The notes beneath the pieces were generated by a model. The model saw only the letters and a list, made by a program, of their open reading frames with translations, was not told the DNA's origin and made no database searches. A stretch of DNA of 23,655 nucleotides from CAYLSO01 sp964386525 (GTDB lineage Bacteria; Eisenbacteria; RBG-16-71-46; DASYSL01): the NCBI GenBank assembly GCA_964386525.1, contig CAYLSO010000087.1, positions 1-23,655 on the forward strand, given 5' to 3'. The translations under genes and the position numbers were made by a program. Positions 8,099 through 17,192 of this stretch are shown one piece after another. The stretch's first letter is position 1, and each line of letters opens with the position of its first letter.

Positions 8099-9649
8099 AT
8101 GGAGCAGGACCGGAAAGGAAGCGGCGAGGGTCGCGCGGCGCGGCGGGCGCTGTTCGTCTGCCTGGCGGTGGCCACGCTCGCGGTGGCGCCGCCGCCGGCC
8201 GGGGCCGCCGCCAAGAAGGCCTCCAAGCCGCCGGCCAAGAGCCTCTCGGCGCAGGTCGCGGAGCAGCGCACTCAGATTCGTGAGCTCACCGCCCTCGTCG
8301 AAGCCCAGCAGGCCCTGATCGACAGCCAGCGGATGCGCCTCGCGGCGCAGTCGGACCAGGCGGATTCGTCGCGGGCGAAGCTCGCGGCCCTGGAAGCCCG
8401 GATGGCGGAGATGACCCGCCGGCTGGCGGAGCTGGAGAGCCAGGCGGGGATGCCCGCCTGGGAGACGGAGCTCGAGGAGCGGCTCAAGCGCGTCGAGGCC
8501 GACGCGCGCAAGACCCCCGAGCTGCCGCCGGACGTGGTCTCGGCCGGGGATTTCCCCGGGTCCATCCGCATCCCCGGCACCGACGCCGCGGTCAAGTTCG
8601 GCGGGCGCATCCGCACCGCGCTCGTCCTGACGCTCGACCCGCTGGGCACCGACGACCGCTTCCTCACCAACTCCATCCCGGTCGGCGCCGACGCGGCCAG
8701 CGGCGAGGCGAAGCGCACGAACATCTCGGCGCGCGCCAGCCGCCTGAACGTGGAGTTCCGCACCCCCAGCGGGCGCGGGGAGGTGCGGGCCTTCTTCGAG
8801 GGGGACTTCAACGGCACCGGCAACGCCTTCCGCCTGCGCCACGCCTACGCCCAGTACTCGGGCTTCATCATCGGCCAGACCTGGTCCACCTTCTCCGACC
8901 CCGAGACCGACCTGCAGGACCTCGACGACGAGGGTGTCAGCTCCGCGAACATCACCCGCCAGCCGCTCATCCGCTACTGGTGGCGGCCCGCGGAGGACAT
9001 GCGCGCCGCCGTGGCCATCGAGACGCCCTCCGCCTCGATCACCGGCGGGGAAGGGGTGAACGTCATCCCCGACATCGTCGGCCGCCTCTACTCCGGAGGC
9101 AATCTGGGCGGGCACCTGCAGTTCGCCACCGTGTTGCGGCAGGTGCGCGGCGAGGCGGTGCCCGGGGATGTGCGCTCCGACATCGGCTGGGGCTTGAGCC
9201 TCAGCGGCGTGGCGGCCTTCCGGGTGGGGTCCCTCGCCGACCGCGTGGTCTTCCAGATCAACGGCGGCGAGGGCATCGCGCGCTACATCAACGATCTCGA
9301 CTCCCAGGGGGGGCAAGACGCCGTCTTCGATACCACCACGGGCGAGCTCTACTCGCTGCCGGCGCTCGGGTGGTACGTGGCCTACGAGCACACCTGGAAG
9401 GAATGGACGGCGGTGCGGGACATGAATCTGCGCTCGAATCTCATCTGGAGCTGGGTGGGTGTGGACAACTTCGACTTCCAGCCGCCCGACGCCTACCGGC
9501 GCACCAACCGCGTGGCGGCGAACCTCATCCTCTCGCCGTCGGACCGCATCGACTTCGGCCTCGAGTACATCTGGGGCGAGCGCACCAACCACGACGGCCA
9601 GTCGGGTCACGCCAACCAGATCCAGGCGGTGGCGCTGATCCGGTTCTGA
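8099..9649 (+). CDS. DcaP-like outer-membrane porin
   Basis: The 516-residue protein has an N-terminal signal peptide (Arg15-Arg16, hydrophobic core 17-33, Ala-rich cleavage region near 36). A periplasmic coiled coil follows at about 48-135. The beta-barrel starts at DFPGSIRIPGTDAAVKFGG (151-169) and ends in Phe (LIRF), as expected for BamA-assembled barrels. The DFPGS-IPGTD segment and coiled-coil plus barrel layout match DcaP, a trimeric porin for small acids known from Acinetobacter. The ATG at 8099 has GAGGG 6 nt upstream. An earlier in-frame ATG at 8069 adds ten residues before the signal peptide and falls inside a -10-like CACAAT (8065-8070), so it was not chosen. It is evidence for an outer membrane and may admit the solutes handled by the transporters downstream. 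Confidence 0.85.
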   Translation: MEQDRKGSGEGRAARRALFVCLAVATLAVAPPPAGAAAKKASKPPAKSLSAQVAEQRTQIRELTALVEAQQALIDSQRMRLAAQSDQADSSRAKLAALEARMAEMTRRLAELESQAGMPAWETELEERLKRVEADARKTPELPPDVVSAGDFPGSIRIPGTDAAVKFGGRIRTALVLTLDPLGTDDRFLTNSIPVGADAASGEAKRTNISARASRLNVEFRTPSGRGEVRAFFEGDFNGTGNAFRLRHAYAQYSGFIIGQTWSTFSDPETDLQDLDDEGVSSANITRQPLIRYWWRPAEDMRAAVAIETPSASITGGEGVNVIPDIVGRLYSGGNLGGHLQFATVLRQVRGEAVPGDVRSDIGWGLSLSGVAAFRVGSLADRVVFQINGGEGIARYINDLDSQGGQDAVFDTTTGELYSLPALGWYVAYEHTWKEWTAVRDMNLRSNLIWSWVGVDNFDFQPPDAYRRTNRVAANLILSPSDRIDFGLEYIWGERTNHDGQSGHANQIQAVALIRF

Positions 9650-9678
9650 GGCCTTCCCCGGCGGCCTTCGCCTTGTGG

Positions 9679-9684
9679 TAGATT
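9679..9684 (+). promoter_or_regulatory. -10 element ahead of the OPT operon
   Basis: TAGATT at 9679-9684 is identical to the -10 before the M13 gene and lies 30 nt after the porin stop. The -35 is poor (TTCCCC at 9654-9659, spacing 19). It would give a leader of about 115 nt before the OPT gene. Confidence 0.35.
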
Positions 9685-9807
9685 CCCGCCCGAACCGTCC
9701 TGACCAGGCAGCCGATCGCGAGGGGGCCGTCCCGAGCCGCACCCGCCCGTGGCCCGTGCCGCCATCGCGCCCTGACCTCCGAGGTTTCCAGCGAGAAGGG
9801 AGCGTCC

Positions 9808-11898
9808 ATGGACCAGAAGGCGCCGGGCCCGTACGTCAGCGCCGACAGCGACATGAAGGAGGCGACCTTCCGGGCCGTGCTCCTCGGCGTGCTCATGGCC
9901 GTGTTCATGGCGGCGGCCAACGCCTACCTCGGGCTCAAGGCCGGCATGACCATCGCCGCCACCTACACGACCGCGGTGGTAGGTATGGCGGTCATCAAGG
10001 CCATGCGCGGCACCATCCTCGAGGAGAACTGCGCGCGCACCGTGGGCTCGATCGGTGGCAACGTCGCTGCCGGCGCCATCTTCACCCTGCCGGCCTTCTT
10101 CATCAGCGGCATCTGGCGGCCCTTCTTCACCCCCGAGCACTACCTCGCGTCCACCGTCATCCTCATCGCCGGCGGCATCCTCGGCATCATGTTCGTCACC
10201 GTCACCCGCCGCGTCCTGGTCAACAACCCGGAGCTGCCGTTTCCCGAGTCGGTGGCGGCGGCGGAGATCCACAAGGCCGGGCAGAAGGGGCAGGGCGGCT
10301 CGAGCTTCCTGCTGTCGGGGATGGGGCTGGGCGCCTTCTTCGCCATCCTGACCGAGTTCAAGGTCATCGCCACCAAGTGGCAGGCGATCCTGCCGGTCAA
10401 GAAGGGCGCGCTCCTGGTGCGTGGCCCGGAGATGAGCGCCGCCTTCCTGGGCGTCGGCTACATCATCGGGCCCAAGCTCGCCGGCATCAACTTCAGCGGC
10501 GGCGTGCTGGCCTGGGGGCTGCTCGCCCCGGCCATCGCCTTCTTCCTGCACCTGCACGACACCACGCCGGTGGCGAGCTGGGCCGATGAGATCGCCAGCG
10601 TGTGGCGCAACTACGTGCGTCTCATCGCCATCGGCGGCATGCTGGTGGGGGCCTTCTATACCCTCTTCAAGATGCGCCAGAGCCTGATCGAAGGCCTCGG
10701 CCGTTCTTTCGCCAACCTACGGCGGCGGCAGGAAGGCGGCGACGGCGCGCTGCCGCGGACCGACCGGGACCTCAACATCAAGTGGGCCATCCTGGCCGTC
10801 AGCGCCATCCTGGCGGTCGTCTTCTTCATCTTCTTCTGGTTCGCCCACAACGTCATGGCCGCGGTCATCGCCGCCGCGCTCATGATCGTCCTGGGCTTCA
10901 TCTTCGCCGCCGTCTCGGGCTATCTGGTCGGCATCATCGGCGTGTCGAGCAACCCGACCAGCGGGCTGACGGTGACGGTGCTGATCGCGGTCGCTTTCCT
11001 GATGGTGGCGCTGGGCCTCGAGGGTCCCACCGGCATCGCCGCCGTCCTCGCCATCGCGGCTTTCACCTGCGTGTCGGTCTCGGTGGCCGGCGAGATGATG
11101 CAGGACCTCAAGGCCGGGCACATCCTGGGCTGCACGCCGTGGCGCATGCAGGTGGGGGACATCTTCGGCGTCACCGCGGCGGCCCTGTCCATGTTCCTGG
11201 TGCTCTCGATCCTGCACCTGGGCGACATCAAGAGCGCCGTCAGCGCGAAGCTGGCGGACTTGCAGAGCCAGAAGATCGAGAGCGTCGTCTACGAGGGAGA
11301 CGATCCGGCGCTGGAGCGGCGCGCCTACGGCATCGCGGAGGTCAGGGCGCTGGCGCCGGAGCTGCAGAACGAACTGCTCAACACCAACGCCGGCTTCGGC
11401 GGGGCGAAGATCGCCGCCCCGCAGGCCAGCCTGATGGCGGTGGTGGGCCGCAGCATCATGGAGCAGAAGACGGAATGGATCCTCATCCTCATCGGCATGC
11501 TCATGGGGCTGGGCTTCATCCTCATGCAGGTCAAGAGCCCCATGCTGGTGAGCGTCGGCATGTACCTGCCAATCGAGACCTCGTTCGCCATCTTCGCGGG
11601 CGGGGTGATCAAGGCGATCCTCGAGGGCCAAGGCGCGGGAAAGAAGTGGCCGAAGGAGGCCAAGGACCGGGCGGAGAACACCGGCACGCTGCTGGCCTCC
11701 GGCCTGATCGCGGGCGAGGCGCTGACCGGCATCCTGTTCGCCGCCCTGGCCTTCGCGGAGATCGAGCTGCTGTCCGTGTTCAAGGAGCCGTCGTACCTGT
11801 CCAGCATCGTCAGCATGGTCGTCCTGGGCGCGTTCCTGGTGCTGGTGCCGCGCGCCGCGGCGCAGAAGGTCGCGGTCGACCCCGGCGTGGCCCGGTGA
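9808..11898 (+). CDS. Oligopeptide transporter, OPT family
   Basis: This 696-residue polytopic inner-membrane protein is of the prokaryotic OPT family, which moves short peptides or metal-chelate peptides with protons. The signature NAYLGLKAGMTIAATYTTAV is at about 33-52, followed by EENCARTVGSIGGNVAAGAIF near 73-93. Further conserved segments are FPESVAAAEIHKAG near 148 and SSNPTSGLTV near 385. About sixteen hydrophobic segments and the length are typical. The ATG at 9808 follows a GGGAG ribosome site. It is followed after 22 nt by an aminopeptidase gene and then an amino-acid-type exchanger, which makes peptide import with intracellular cleavage the likely role. The exact substrate is not determined by sequence. 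Confidence 0.92.
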   Translation: MDQKAPGPYVSADSDMKEATFRAVLLGVLMAVFMAAANAYLGLKAGMTIAATYTTAVVGMAVIKAMRGTILEENCARTVGSIGGNVAAGAIFTLPAFFISGIWRPFFTPEHYLASTVILIAGGILGIMFVTVTRRVLVNNPELPFPESVAAAEIHKAGQKGQGGSSFLLSGMGLGAFFAILTEFKVIATKWQAILPVKKGALLVRGPEMSAAFLGVGYIIGPKLAGINFSGGVLAWGLLAPAIAFFLHLHDTTPVASWADEIASVWRNYVRLIAIGGMLVGAFYTLFKMRQSLIEGLGRSFANLRRRQEGGDGALPRTDRDLNIKWAILAVSAILAVVFFIFFWFAHNVMAAVIAAALMIVLGFIFAAVSGYLVGIIGVSSNPTSGLTVTVLIAVAFLMVALGLEGPTGIAAVLAIAAFTCVSVSVAGEMMQDLKAGHILGCTPWRMQVGDIFGVTAAALSMFLVLSILHLGDIKSAVSAKLADLQSQKIESVVYEGDDPALERRAYGIAEVRALAPELQNELLNTNAGFGGAKIAAPQASLMAVVGRSIMEQKTEWILILIGMLMGLGFILMQVKSPMLVSVGMYLPIETSFAIFAGGVIKAILEGQGAGKKWPKEAKDRAENTGTLLASGLIAGEALTGILFAALAFAEIELLSVFKEPSYLSSIVSMVVLGAFLVLVPRAAAQKVAVDPGVAR

Positions 11899-11920
11899 TG
11901 CCGCCGCGAGGGAGGGCAAG

Positions 11921-13069
11921 ATGAGCGGGTTGCAGGCGAAGGATCTCGTGGCGCTGGTGCGGTCGGCGTTTCCGCGCCTGCCGGAAGACCGGGCGCTGGG
12001 CATCCTGGTGGACGTGCCGCGCGACGCGGCGCGCGACAACCCCGACTGGGCCACGCGGCGCCGCATGTGCTTCGACTGGTTCGCGGCCCTCAAGGAGCGC
12101 TGCGCCGAGATCCCGCTCGACAGCGTTGCGCTCATCGCCTACCCGGACGTCGGCTCGAACAACGCCGATCTGCCGGCCGAGGCGGTCCTCGTCGAGACGG
12201 CGCTTCCGGACACGAGCGAGCGGCTGGCCGCCGCCGGCCGGCCGGTGCCCTTCGATGAGGTCTTCCGCGAGACCCAGATCCTGCTGGCGCCGACCGAGTA
12301 CTCGACCACCGCGCCGCTGAAGGTCGCGGGCAAGAAGTTCGGCTTCCGCGCCGCCACCATGCCGGGCTTCGGCGCCTCGATGATCCCTGCCCTGCGGGTG
12401 GACTACGGCGAGGTCGCCCGCCGCGTGGACCTGCTCAAGGCGCGGCTCGACCGCGCCGAGACGGCCGACATCCGCTTCGCCGCCGACGACGGGCGCGAGT
12501 TCGCCATGCACTTCGACCTGCGCCACCGCAGCGCGCATGCCAGCTCGGGCCGCTTCCCCGACCGGGGCACGGCGGGGAACCTGCCGAGCGGCGAAGCCTA
12601 CATCGTGCCTTACGAGGGCGAGCGCGATACCCCGAGCGGCACCGCGGGGCGCCTGCCCGTGCAGATCGGCGGGGAGATCGTGGTCTTCACGGTGCGGGCG
12701 AACCGCGCGCTCGAGGTGGAAGGCGCCGGCGCCGCGGCCGACGCGGAGCGCGACCACCTGCGCCGCGAGCCGGCCTACGGCAACCTGGCCGAGCTGGGAT
12801 TCGGCGTGCTGGGCGACTTCGGGCTGGTCCCGGTGGGGGAGATCCTGCTCGACGAGAAGCTCGGCCTGCACATCGCCTTCGGCCGCTCCGAGCACTTCGG
12901 CGGCATGGTCGGGCCGGGCGACTTTTCCTCCCCGGCCGAGGTCATCCACCTCGACCGCATCTACATCCCGGCCACCCAGCCGCGGCTGCGGGTGCCGTCG
13001 CTGACGCTGGGTTACCCTGACGGGTCGTCCGAACAGGTGATGGAGGACGGGGAGTACCGGATCTTCTGA
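11921..13069 (+). CDS. M29-family metalloaminopeptidase (AmpS/AmpT type)
   Basis: A 382-residue cytosolic aminopeptidase with no signal peptide. The five ligands of the M29 double-metal site can be placed as Glu224 (in NLPSGEAYIVP), Glu291 (in NLAELGFGVL), His317 (in KLGLHIAFG), and His343 and Asp345 (in HLDRIY). The spacing closely follows Thermus AmpT (Glu250, Glu316, His345, His376, Asp378). The length is slightly shorter than the usual 400-410. The ATG at 11921 has a GAGGGAGGG tract about 4-10 nt upstream. Lying between an OPT transporter and an AspT-type carrier, it probably removes N-terminal residues from imported peptides. Confidence 0.85.
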   Translation: MSGLQAKDLVALVRSAFPRLPEDRALGILVDVPRDAARDNPDWATRRRMCFDWFAALKERCAEIPLDSVALIAYPDVGSNNADLPAEAVLVETALPDTSERLAAAGRPVPFDEVFRETQILLAPTEYSTTAPLKVAGKKFGFRAATMPGFGASMIPALRVDYGEVARRVDLLKARLDRAETADIRFAADDGREFAMHFDLRHRSAHASSGRFPDRGTAGNLPSGEAYIVPYEGERDTPSGTAGRLPVQIGGEIVVFTVRANRALEVEGAGAAADAERDHLRREPAYGNLAELGFGVLGDFGLVPVGEILLDEKLGLHIAFGRSEHFGGMVGPGDFSSPAEVIHLDRIYIPATQPRLRVPSLTLGYPDGSSEQVMEDGEYRIF

Positions 13070-13142
13070 GGCGGCGGATCGGGCCGGCCGCCGCGTCCCG
13101 CCGGCCGCGCGTCACCGTCGGATCGCCGGCGAAGGAGCCGCC

Positions 13143-14837
13143 ATGCACTGGCTCGCCGAGACCCTGCGCGCCCATCCCGAGATCGCCATCTTCGCCACCC
13201 TGGCGATCGGCTACGGCCTTGCCCGCCTGCGCCTCGGGAGCCTGCAGCTCAACCCGGTGATCGGCGTGCTCGTGGCCGGCATCGTCGTCGGCCAGCTCGA
13301 CGTCGCGGTCCCGGCCACCATCCAGTGGACCTTCTTCGTCCTCTTCCTCTTCGCCATCGGTTACAGCACCGGGCCGCAGTTCTTCCGCGGCCTGCGCGTC
13401 AGCGGCCTGCCGCAGGCCGGGCTCGCCGTCTTCCTGTGCCTGGTGGGACTGGCCACCACCCTGCTGCTGGCCCGGCTCTTCGGGTTTGGCCCGGGGACGG
13501 CGGCGGGCCTGCTCGCCGGCGGCCTCAACGCTTCGGCGGCGATCGGTACGGCCGGTGACGCCATCGGGCGCCTGCCCGGCGACGCGGCCGTGCGGCAGCG
13601 CCTCGCGACAGACGTCACCGTGGCATTCGCGGTCTCGTACCTGGCGGGCCTGCTGGCCACCGTGTGGACGCTCTCCTCGCTCGGCCCGCGCCTCATGCGG
13701 GTGGACGTCGCCGCCGCCTGCCGCGAGCTCGAGGCGGAGATGGGCGTGACCGGCTCCGATCTCGACGTCGCCTCCGCCTACCGGCAGTTCGTCACCCGGG
13801 CCTACGCGCTGCCGGCGGCGCTGGGCGGGCAGCCGGCGGGGGAGCTGGAGCGGAGCTTCGCGCCCGAGCGGGTCTTCGTGGAGCGCATCCGCCGGGGGAC
13901 CGAGCTGCTGGACGCCGATCCCGCCACGGGATTGCAGGCGGGCGACCGCGTCGTGCTCGCCGGCCGCCGCGAGGTGCTGGTCGGCGAAGGTAATCCGCTG
14001 CGCGCCGCGGAGGTGGACGACGCGGAGCTGCTCGACGTGCCGACCGTACAGGTGGACGTCATCCTGACGCGCCGCGATCTTGCCGGCCACACGCTCGGGC
14101 AGATCGCCGACTTCCTGGACCGCGAGGTCGCCACACGCGGGGTGTTCGTCCACAGGCTGGCGCGCGCCGGGCAGGAGCTGCCCCGCGCGCTGGGCACCGT
14201 CCTCGAGCGCGGCGACGTCGTCACACTGGTGGGCGGGAAGGCGCACGTCGAGCGGGTCGCGGCGCGGGTGGGGGCCGCGCAGTGGGCCAGCCTGGCGACC
14301 GACCTGCCGATCGTCGCCGCGGCCATCGCGGCGGGCGGGCTCCTCGGCGTGGTGAGCGTGCGGGTGGGCGGTTTCGACATCGGCCTCAGCCTGGCGGTCG
14401 GCGTGCTGCTCGGCGGGCTGATCGTGGGCTGGCTGCGCTCCGTGACGCCCGGGTTCGGGCGCGTGCCGGGCGCCGCCCTGTGGGTCTTCGACTCGCTCGG
14501 CCTGACGGGTTTCCTCGCGGTGGTCGCGCTCAACGCCGGGCCCGAGTTCGTGCGCGGGCTGCGCGAGTCCGGCGCCGTGCTCCTCGTGTCGGGCGTGCTG
14601 CTGGGCGCCGTCCCCCACGTGCTGACCATCCTGGTCGGCCGCTATCTGTTCCACCTCCACCCGGGCGTGCTGCTCGGCATCTGCGCCGGTGGCGGCACCT
14701 CGCCCGCGGGGCTGGCCGCGGTGCAGGACGCCGCCCGCAGCAAGGTCCCGACACTGGGCTATGGCGTGAGCTACGCCGTCGGCAATGTGCTCCTGGCGCT
14801 CTGGGGTTCGGTGGTCGTCGTCCTGCTCGCCCGCTGA
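13143..14837 (+). CDS. AspT/YidE-type transporter with two central RCK (TrkA-C) domains
   Basis: The 564-residue protein has two membrane halves flanking a soluble centre, the layout of the aspartate:alanine exchanger family (AspT, YidE, YbjL). Each half carries the family motif G-x-x-x-G-P-x-F-x-R-G-L: GYSTGPQFFRGL near residue 73 and LNAGPEFVRGL near 464. The cytosolic centre (about 200-375) holds two TrkA-C-like regions, one including QAGDRVVLAGRREVLV and the other ERGDVVTLVGGKAHVE. AAGGLNASAAIG-like glycine/alanine helices line the membrane part. AAGGAG-type ribosome site precedes the ATG. It is third in the OPT-M29 operon, 73 nt after the aminopeptidase, and could exchange amino acids released from peptides, although YidE/YbjL substrates are not known and the RCK regions suggest ligand control. 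It converges on the S9 peptidase with only 31 nt between. Confidence 0.85.
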   Translation: MHWLAETLRAHPEIAIFATLAIGYGLARLRLGSLQLNPVIGVLVAGIVVGQLDVAVPATIQWTFFVLFLFAIGYSTGPQFFRGLRVSGLPQAGLAVFLCLVGLATTLLLARLFGFGPGTAAGLLAGGLNASAAIGTAGDAIGRLPGDAAVRQRLATDVTVAFAVSYLAGLLATVWTLSSLGPRLMRVDVAAACRELEAEMGVTGSDLDVASAYRQFVTRAYALPAALGGQPAGELERSFAPERVFVERIRRGTELLDADPATGLQAGDRVVLAGRREVLVGEGNPLRAAEVDDAELLDVPTVQVDVILTRRDLAGHTLGQIADFLDREVATRGVFVHRLARAGQELPRALGTVLERGDVVTLVGGKAHVERVAARVGAAQWASLATDLPIVAAAIAAGGLLGVVSVRVGGFDIGLSLAVGVLLGGLIVGWLRSVTPGFGRVPGAALWVFDSLGLTGFLAVVALNAGPEFVRGLRESGAVLLVSGVLLGAVPHVLTILVGRYLFHLHPGVLLGICAGGGTSPAGLAAVQDAARSKVPTLGYGVSYAVGNVLLALWGSVVVVLLAR

Positions 14838-14868
14838 GCCGCAGCGGCGGCCGCCGGGACCTGCTGGT

Positions 14869-16893
14869 CTACCGCCGCGCCGGCATGTGGCGCTGCACCC
14901 ACTCCAACCACAGCCGCGTCCGCTCGGTCGCGTGCACCGGGTCGCGCGGGTTGTGGCCGCGTCCCGGGAAGCCGACGTACTCGGTCTCCACGCCGTTGTC
15001 CTTGAGCGCGTGGTAGAGAGCGAGCGCCTGCGTCGGCGGCACGCGGAAATCCTCGAGCAGCGACATGATCAAGGTCGGGGTCTTGATGCGCGTGGCGTAG
15101 GTGATCGGCGACTGCTCGCGATAGAGCCGGTCGCGGCCGCCCGTCCACGGCGACCCGCCCATGCTGTAGCGCTCGACCACGTTGTAGTCGGAGAGGTTGT
15201 ACTGCGCCTCGAGGTCGGTCACCGGCGCGCCGGCCACGGCGCAGGTCCACTCGCCGGGATAGTTGCCCGCCAGCCAGGTGGTCATGTAACCGCCGTACGA
15301 CCAGCCGGTGACGGCGGTCCGCCGCCGATCCACGTACGGCCGCCGGCGCAGCTCGGTCATGCCCGCCATCACGTCGCGGCCCGGGCCGCGGCCGGCGTCG
15401 CCCTGGATCGCGGCCAAGTAGGCGTTCCCGAGATTGTCGCTGCCACGGTAGTTGGGCTCGAAGACCAGATACCCTTGCGCCGCGAAGAGCTGGGCGAGTG
15501 GGGTGAAGCTCAGCTTCGACGACGCCTGCGGCCCGCCGTGGATGACCAGCACCAGGGGATACGAACCGGCCGGGTCGAAGCCCGGCGGCACGACGAGCAC
15601 GCCGTCCTCGGCGAAACCGTCGGGGCCTTTCCAGGTGACGCGCTCCATGCGTCCCCAGGAAACGTCTTGGGCCCAGGCGTTGAAATCCGTGAGGCGCCGG
15701 GGGCGAGCGGCCGGAGAGTCCATGACGTAAAGTTCGGCGGGCCGGTCGGAAGCGGTGGCGGTGAAGACGATGGCACCCTGGGCGGAGACGGTGACCGCGT
15801 ATCCGAAGGCCCCGTTGATCACGAGATCCCCGAGGTCGAGCCGCCGCGCCGCCCCGTCGAGCGGCTGGATCCACAGGCCCACCGAGGTGCGGTCGTTGGC
15901 GGCGACGAGGATCGATTCTCCGTCCGGCATCCATTCGGCCCCGTAGGTCTGGCGGTCGAGGGCGCGCGTCAGGCTGCGACCCGGGCCGCCCGCGGCCGCA
16001 GCGAGGTGGATCTCGGAGACCCAGCCGAGATCGCCCCGGCCGTCGCGGGGACAGGCGTAGATAAGAGACCGCCCTTCGGGCGACCATGCCGGGTTGTTCT
16101 GGAAGCGCTCGGCCCCGTTGAGCGAGCGGATCTCTCCGGTGTCCACGTTCAGCACGCGCACGCTCACCGAGTCGAACCGTCCGCTCTGGGCGACCGGGAC
16201 GCGGGCGAAGGCGATCTCCTTGCCGTCGGGCGACCAGCTCAGCCGCGACGGCGGGCTGCCCGGCGGGAGGACCATCTCGACGCTCCAGCGCCCGCTCGTC
16301 AGGCGCCGAGCTTCGGCCTCGTCCAGTGTCTTGAGCCAGATGTGCTGCGGGCGCATCTCGGTGCGCAGGAAGAGATCCTGGTCTCCCACCTGCACGGTGG
16401 TCAGGTGCCGGGCTTCCCCGTCGAGCCTCGGCGCGGTGTCCGCGGCGGCATAGGCGATGGCCCCGCCGTCGGGCCGCCAGGAGTAGTGCTGGACGTCGGT
16501 CTTGGACTTCGTGATCCGCCGCGCATCCCCTCCCGACATGGGCATGAGCCAGACCTGCGCCCGGCCGGCCGAATCGGGAGCCAGAAAGGCGAGCGAGCCG
16601 CCGGCCGGCGACCATCGCGGTGCGGACACCGAGCGGCGCTCGAAGGTGAGCTGGCGCGCGGTTCCCGTGGCGATGTCGACCAGGTACAGTTCCGACTCGT
16701 TGCGATTGTCGGCGTGGTTGGGCCGCGTGACGACGGCGGCCACCGCCTGGCCGTCGGGCGAGACCTCCGGGGCGCCGAGGCTGACGACGTTGCGCAGGTG
16801 GTCGAGGGAGAAGCGTTTCTCCTCGGCGTGGGTCGACGCGGCGGTGACGGCGAGGGTGACGCAGACGCTGACGGCGGCGAGACGGGCGTTCAC
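14869..16893 (-). CDS. Exported S9 prolyl-oligopeptidase-family peptidase (DPP/acylaminoacyl-peptidase type)
   Basis: A 674-residue serine peptidase with a cleavable signal peptide (residues 1-23, ending THA-EE). A WD40-like/TolB-type beta-propeller follows at about 30-420, with repeated W-S-P-D-G blades (for example 220-224, 270-273). The alpha/beta-hydrolase domain is at 425-674. Catalytic residues are Ser532 (in GWSYGG), Asp615 (in LLEDFRVP) and His647 (in GRGHNP), with the oxyanion-side HGGP at 452-455. All are intact. The start is a GTG at 16893 with AAGGGGGA upstream on the minus strand. It should act in the periplasm on peptides, releasing di- or oligopeptides that the nearby transporters could take up. 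Dipeptidyl against acylaminoacyl specificity cannot be decided. Confidence 0.92.
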   Translation of the reverse strand: MNARLAAVSVCVTLAVTAASTHAEEKRFSLDHLRNVVSLGAPEVSPDGQAVAAVVTRPNHADNRNESELYLVDIATGTARQLTFERRSVSAPRWSPAGGSLAFLAPDSAGRAQVWLMPMSGGDARRITKSKTDVQHYSWRPDGGAIAYAAADTAPRLDGEARHLTTVQVGDQDLFLRTEMRPQHIWLKTLDEAEARRLTSGRWSVEMVLPPGSPPSRLSWSPDGKEIAFARVPVAQSGRFDSVSVRVLNVDTGEIRSLNGAERFQNNPAWSPEGRSLIYACPRDGRGDLGWVSEIHLAAAAGGPGRSLTRALDRQTYGAEWMPDGESILVAANDRTSVGLWIQPLDGAARRLDLGDLVINGAFGYAVTVSAQGAIVFTATASDRPAELYVMDSPAARPRRLTDFNAWAQDVSWGRMERVTWKGPDGFAEDGVLVVPPGFDPAGSYPLVLVIHGGPQASSKLSFTPLAQLFAAQGYLVFEPNYRGSDNLGNAYLAAIQGDAGRGPGRDVMAGMTELRRRPYVDRRRTAVTGWSYGGYMTTWLAGNYPGEWTCAVAGAPVTDLEAQYNLSDYNVVERYSMGGSPWTGGRDRLYREQSPITYATRIKTPTLIMSLLEDFRVPPTQALALYHALKDNGVETEYVGFPGRGHNPRDPVHATERTRLWLEWVQRHMPARR

Positions 16894-17192
16894 GGCGGGT
16901 CCCCCTTGCGGATGTGAGAGGGCCTACGACTGGGCCACAGCCCTCCCGCGGGAGCGGGCGCAGGGGGCGGCGACCGGACGCAGCCTAGCCCATCGGGCGC
17001 CCCCGGGCCAGATTGTGGTCGATGCCCCCGCGCCTGCGGGCGAGGTCGGTCCCGGCTGCTCCGGACCGCCATCCGGCGGGTGGGCAGCGTTCGCGTGCGG
17101 CGGCCGGGGCGAATCGGGTATGCTGACCAGCACTCTGCCGCCGGGTGGCGAATCGGAGATCGCGGCGGGCACGCCGGGGGGCACGGTTCCCT
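16894..17192. other. Divergent intergenic region between the S9 peptidase and the TPR gene
   Basis: About 300 bp without a convincing gene. A perfect 12-bp palindrome CTCCCGCGGGAG lies at 16943-16954, about 50 nt ahead of the S9 start. An extended -10-like GGTATGCT ends at 17124 and could serve the TPR/polyketide operon, but no clear -35 is seen. Open frames crossing it have neither normal composition nor ribosome sites. Confidence 0.4.

Noticed and set aside
9648..9667. AGGCC/GGCCT stem after the porin stop as a terminator
   Set aside because: Only a 5-bp stem with a long loop and no T-run.
14838..14868. GC-rich palindrome between the AspT-type and S9 genes as a two-way terminator
   Set aside because: CGGCGGCCGCCG is self-complementary but has no loop or T-run on either side, so it cannot be called a terminator.
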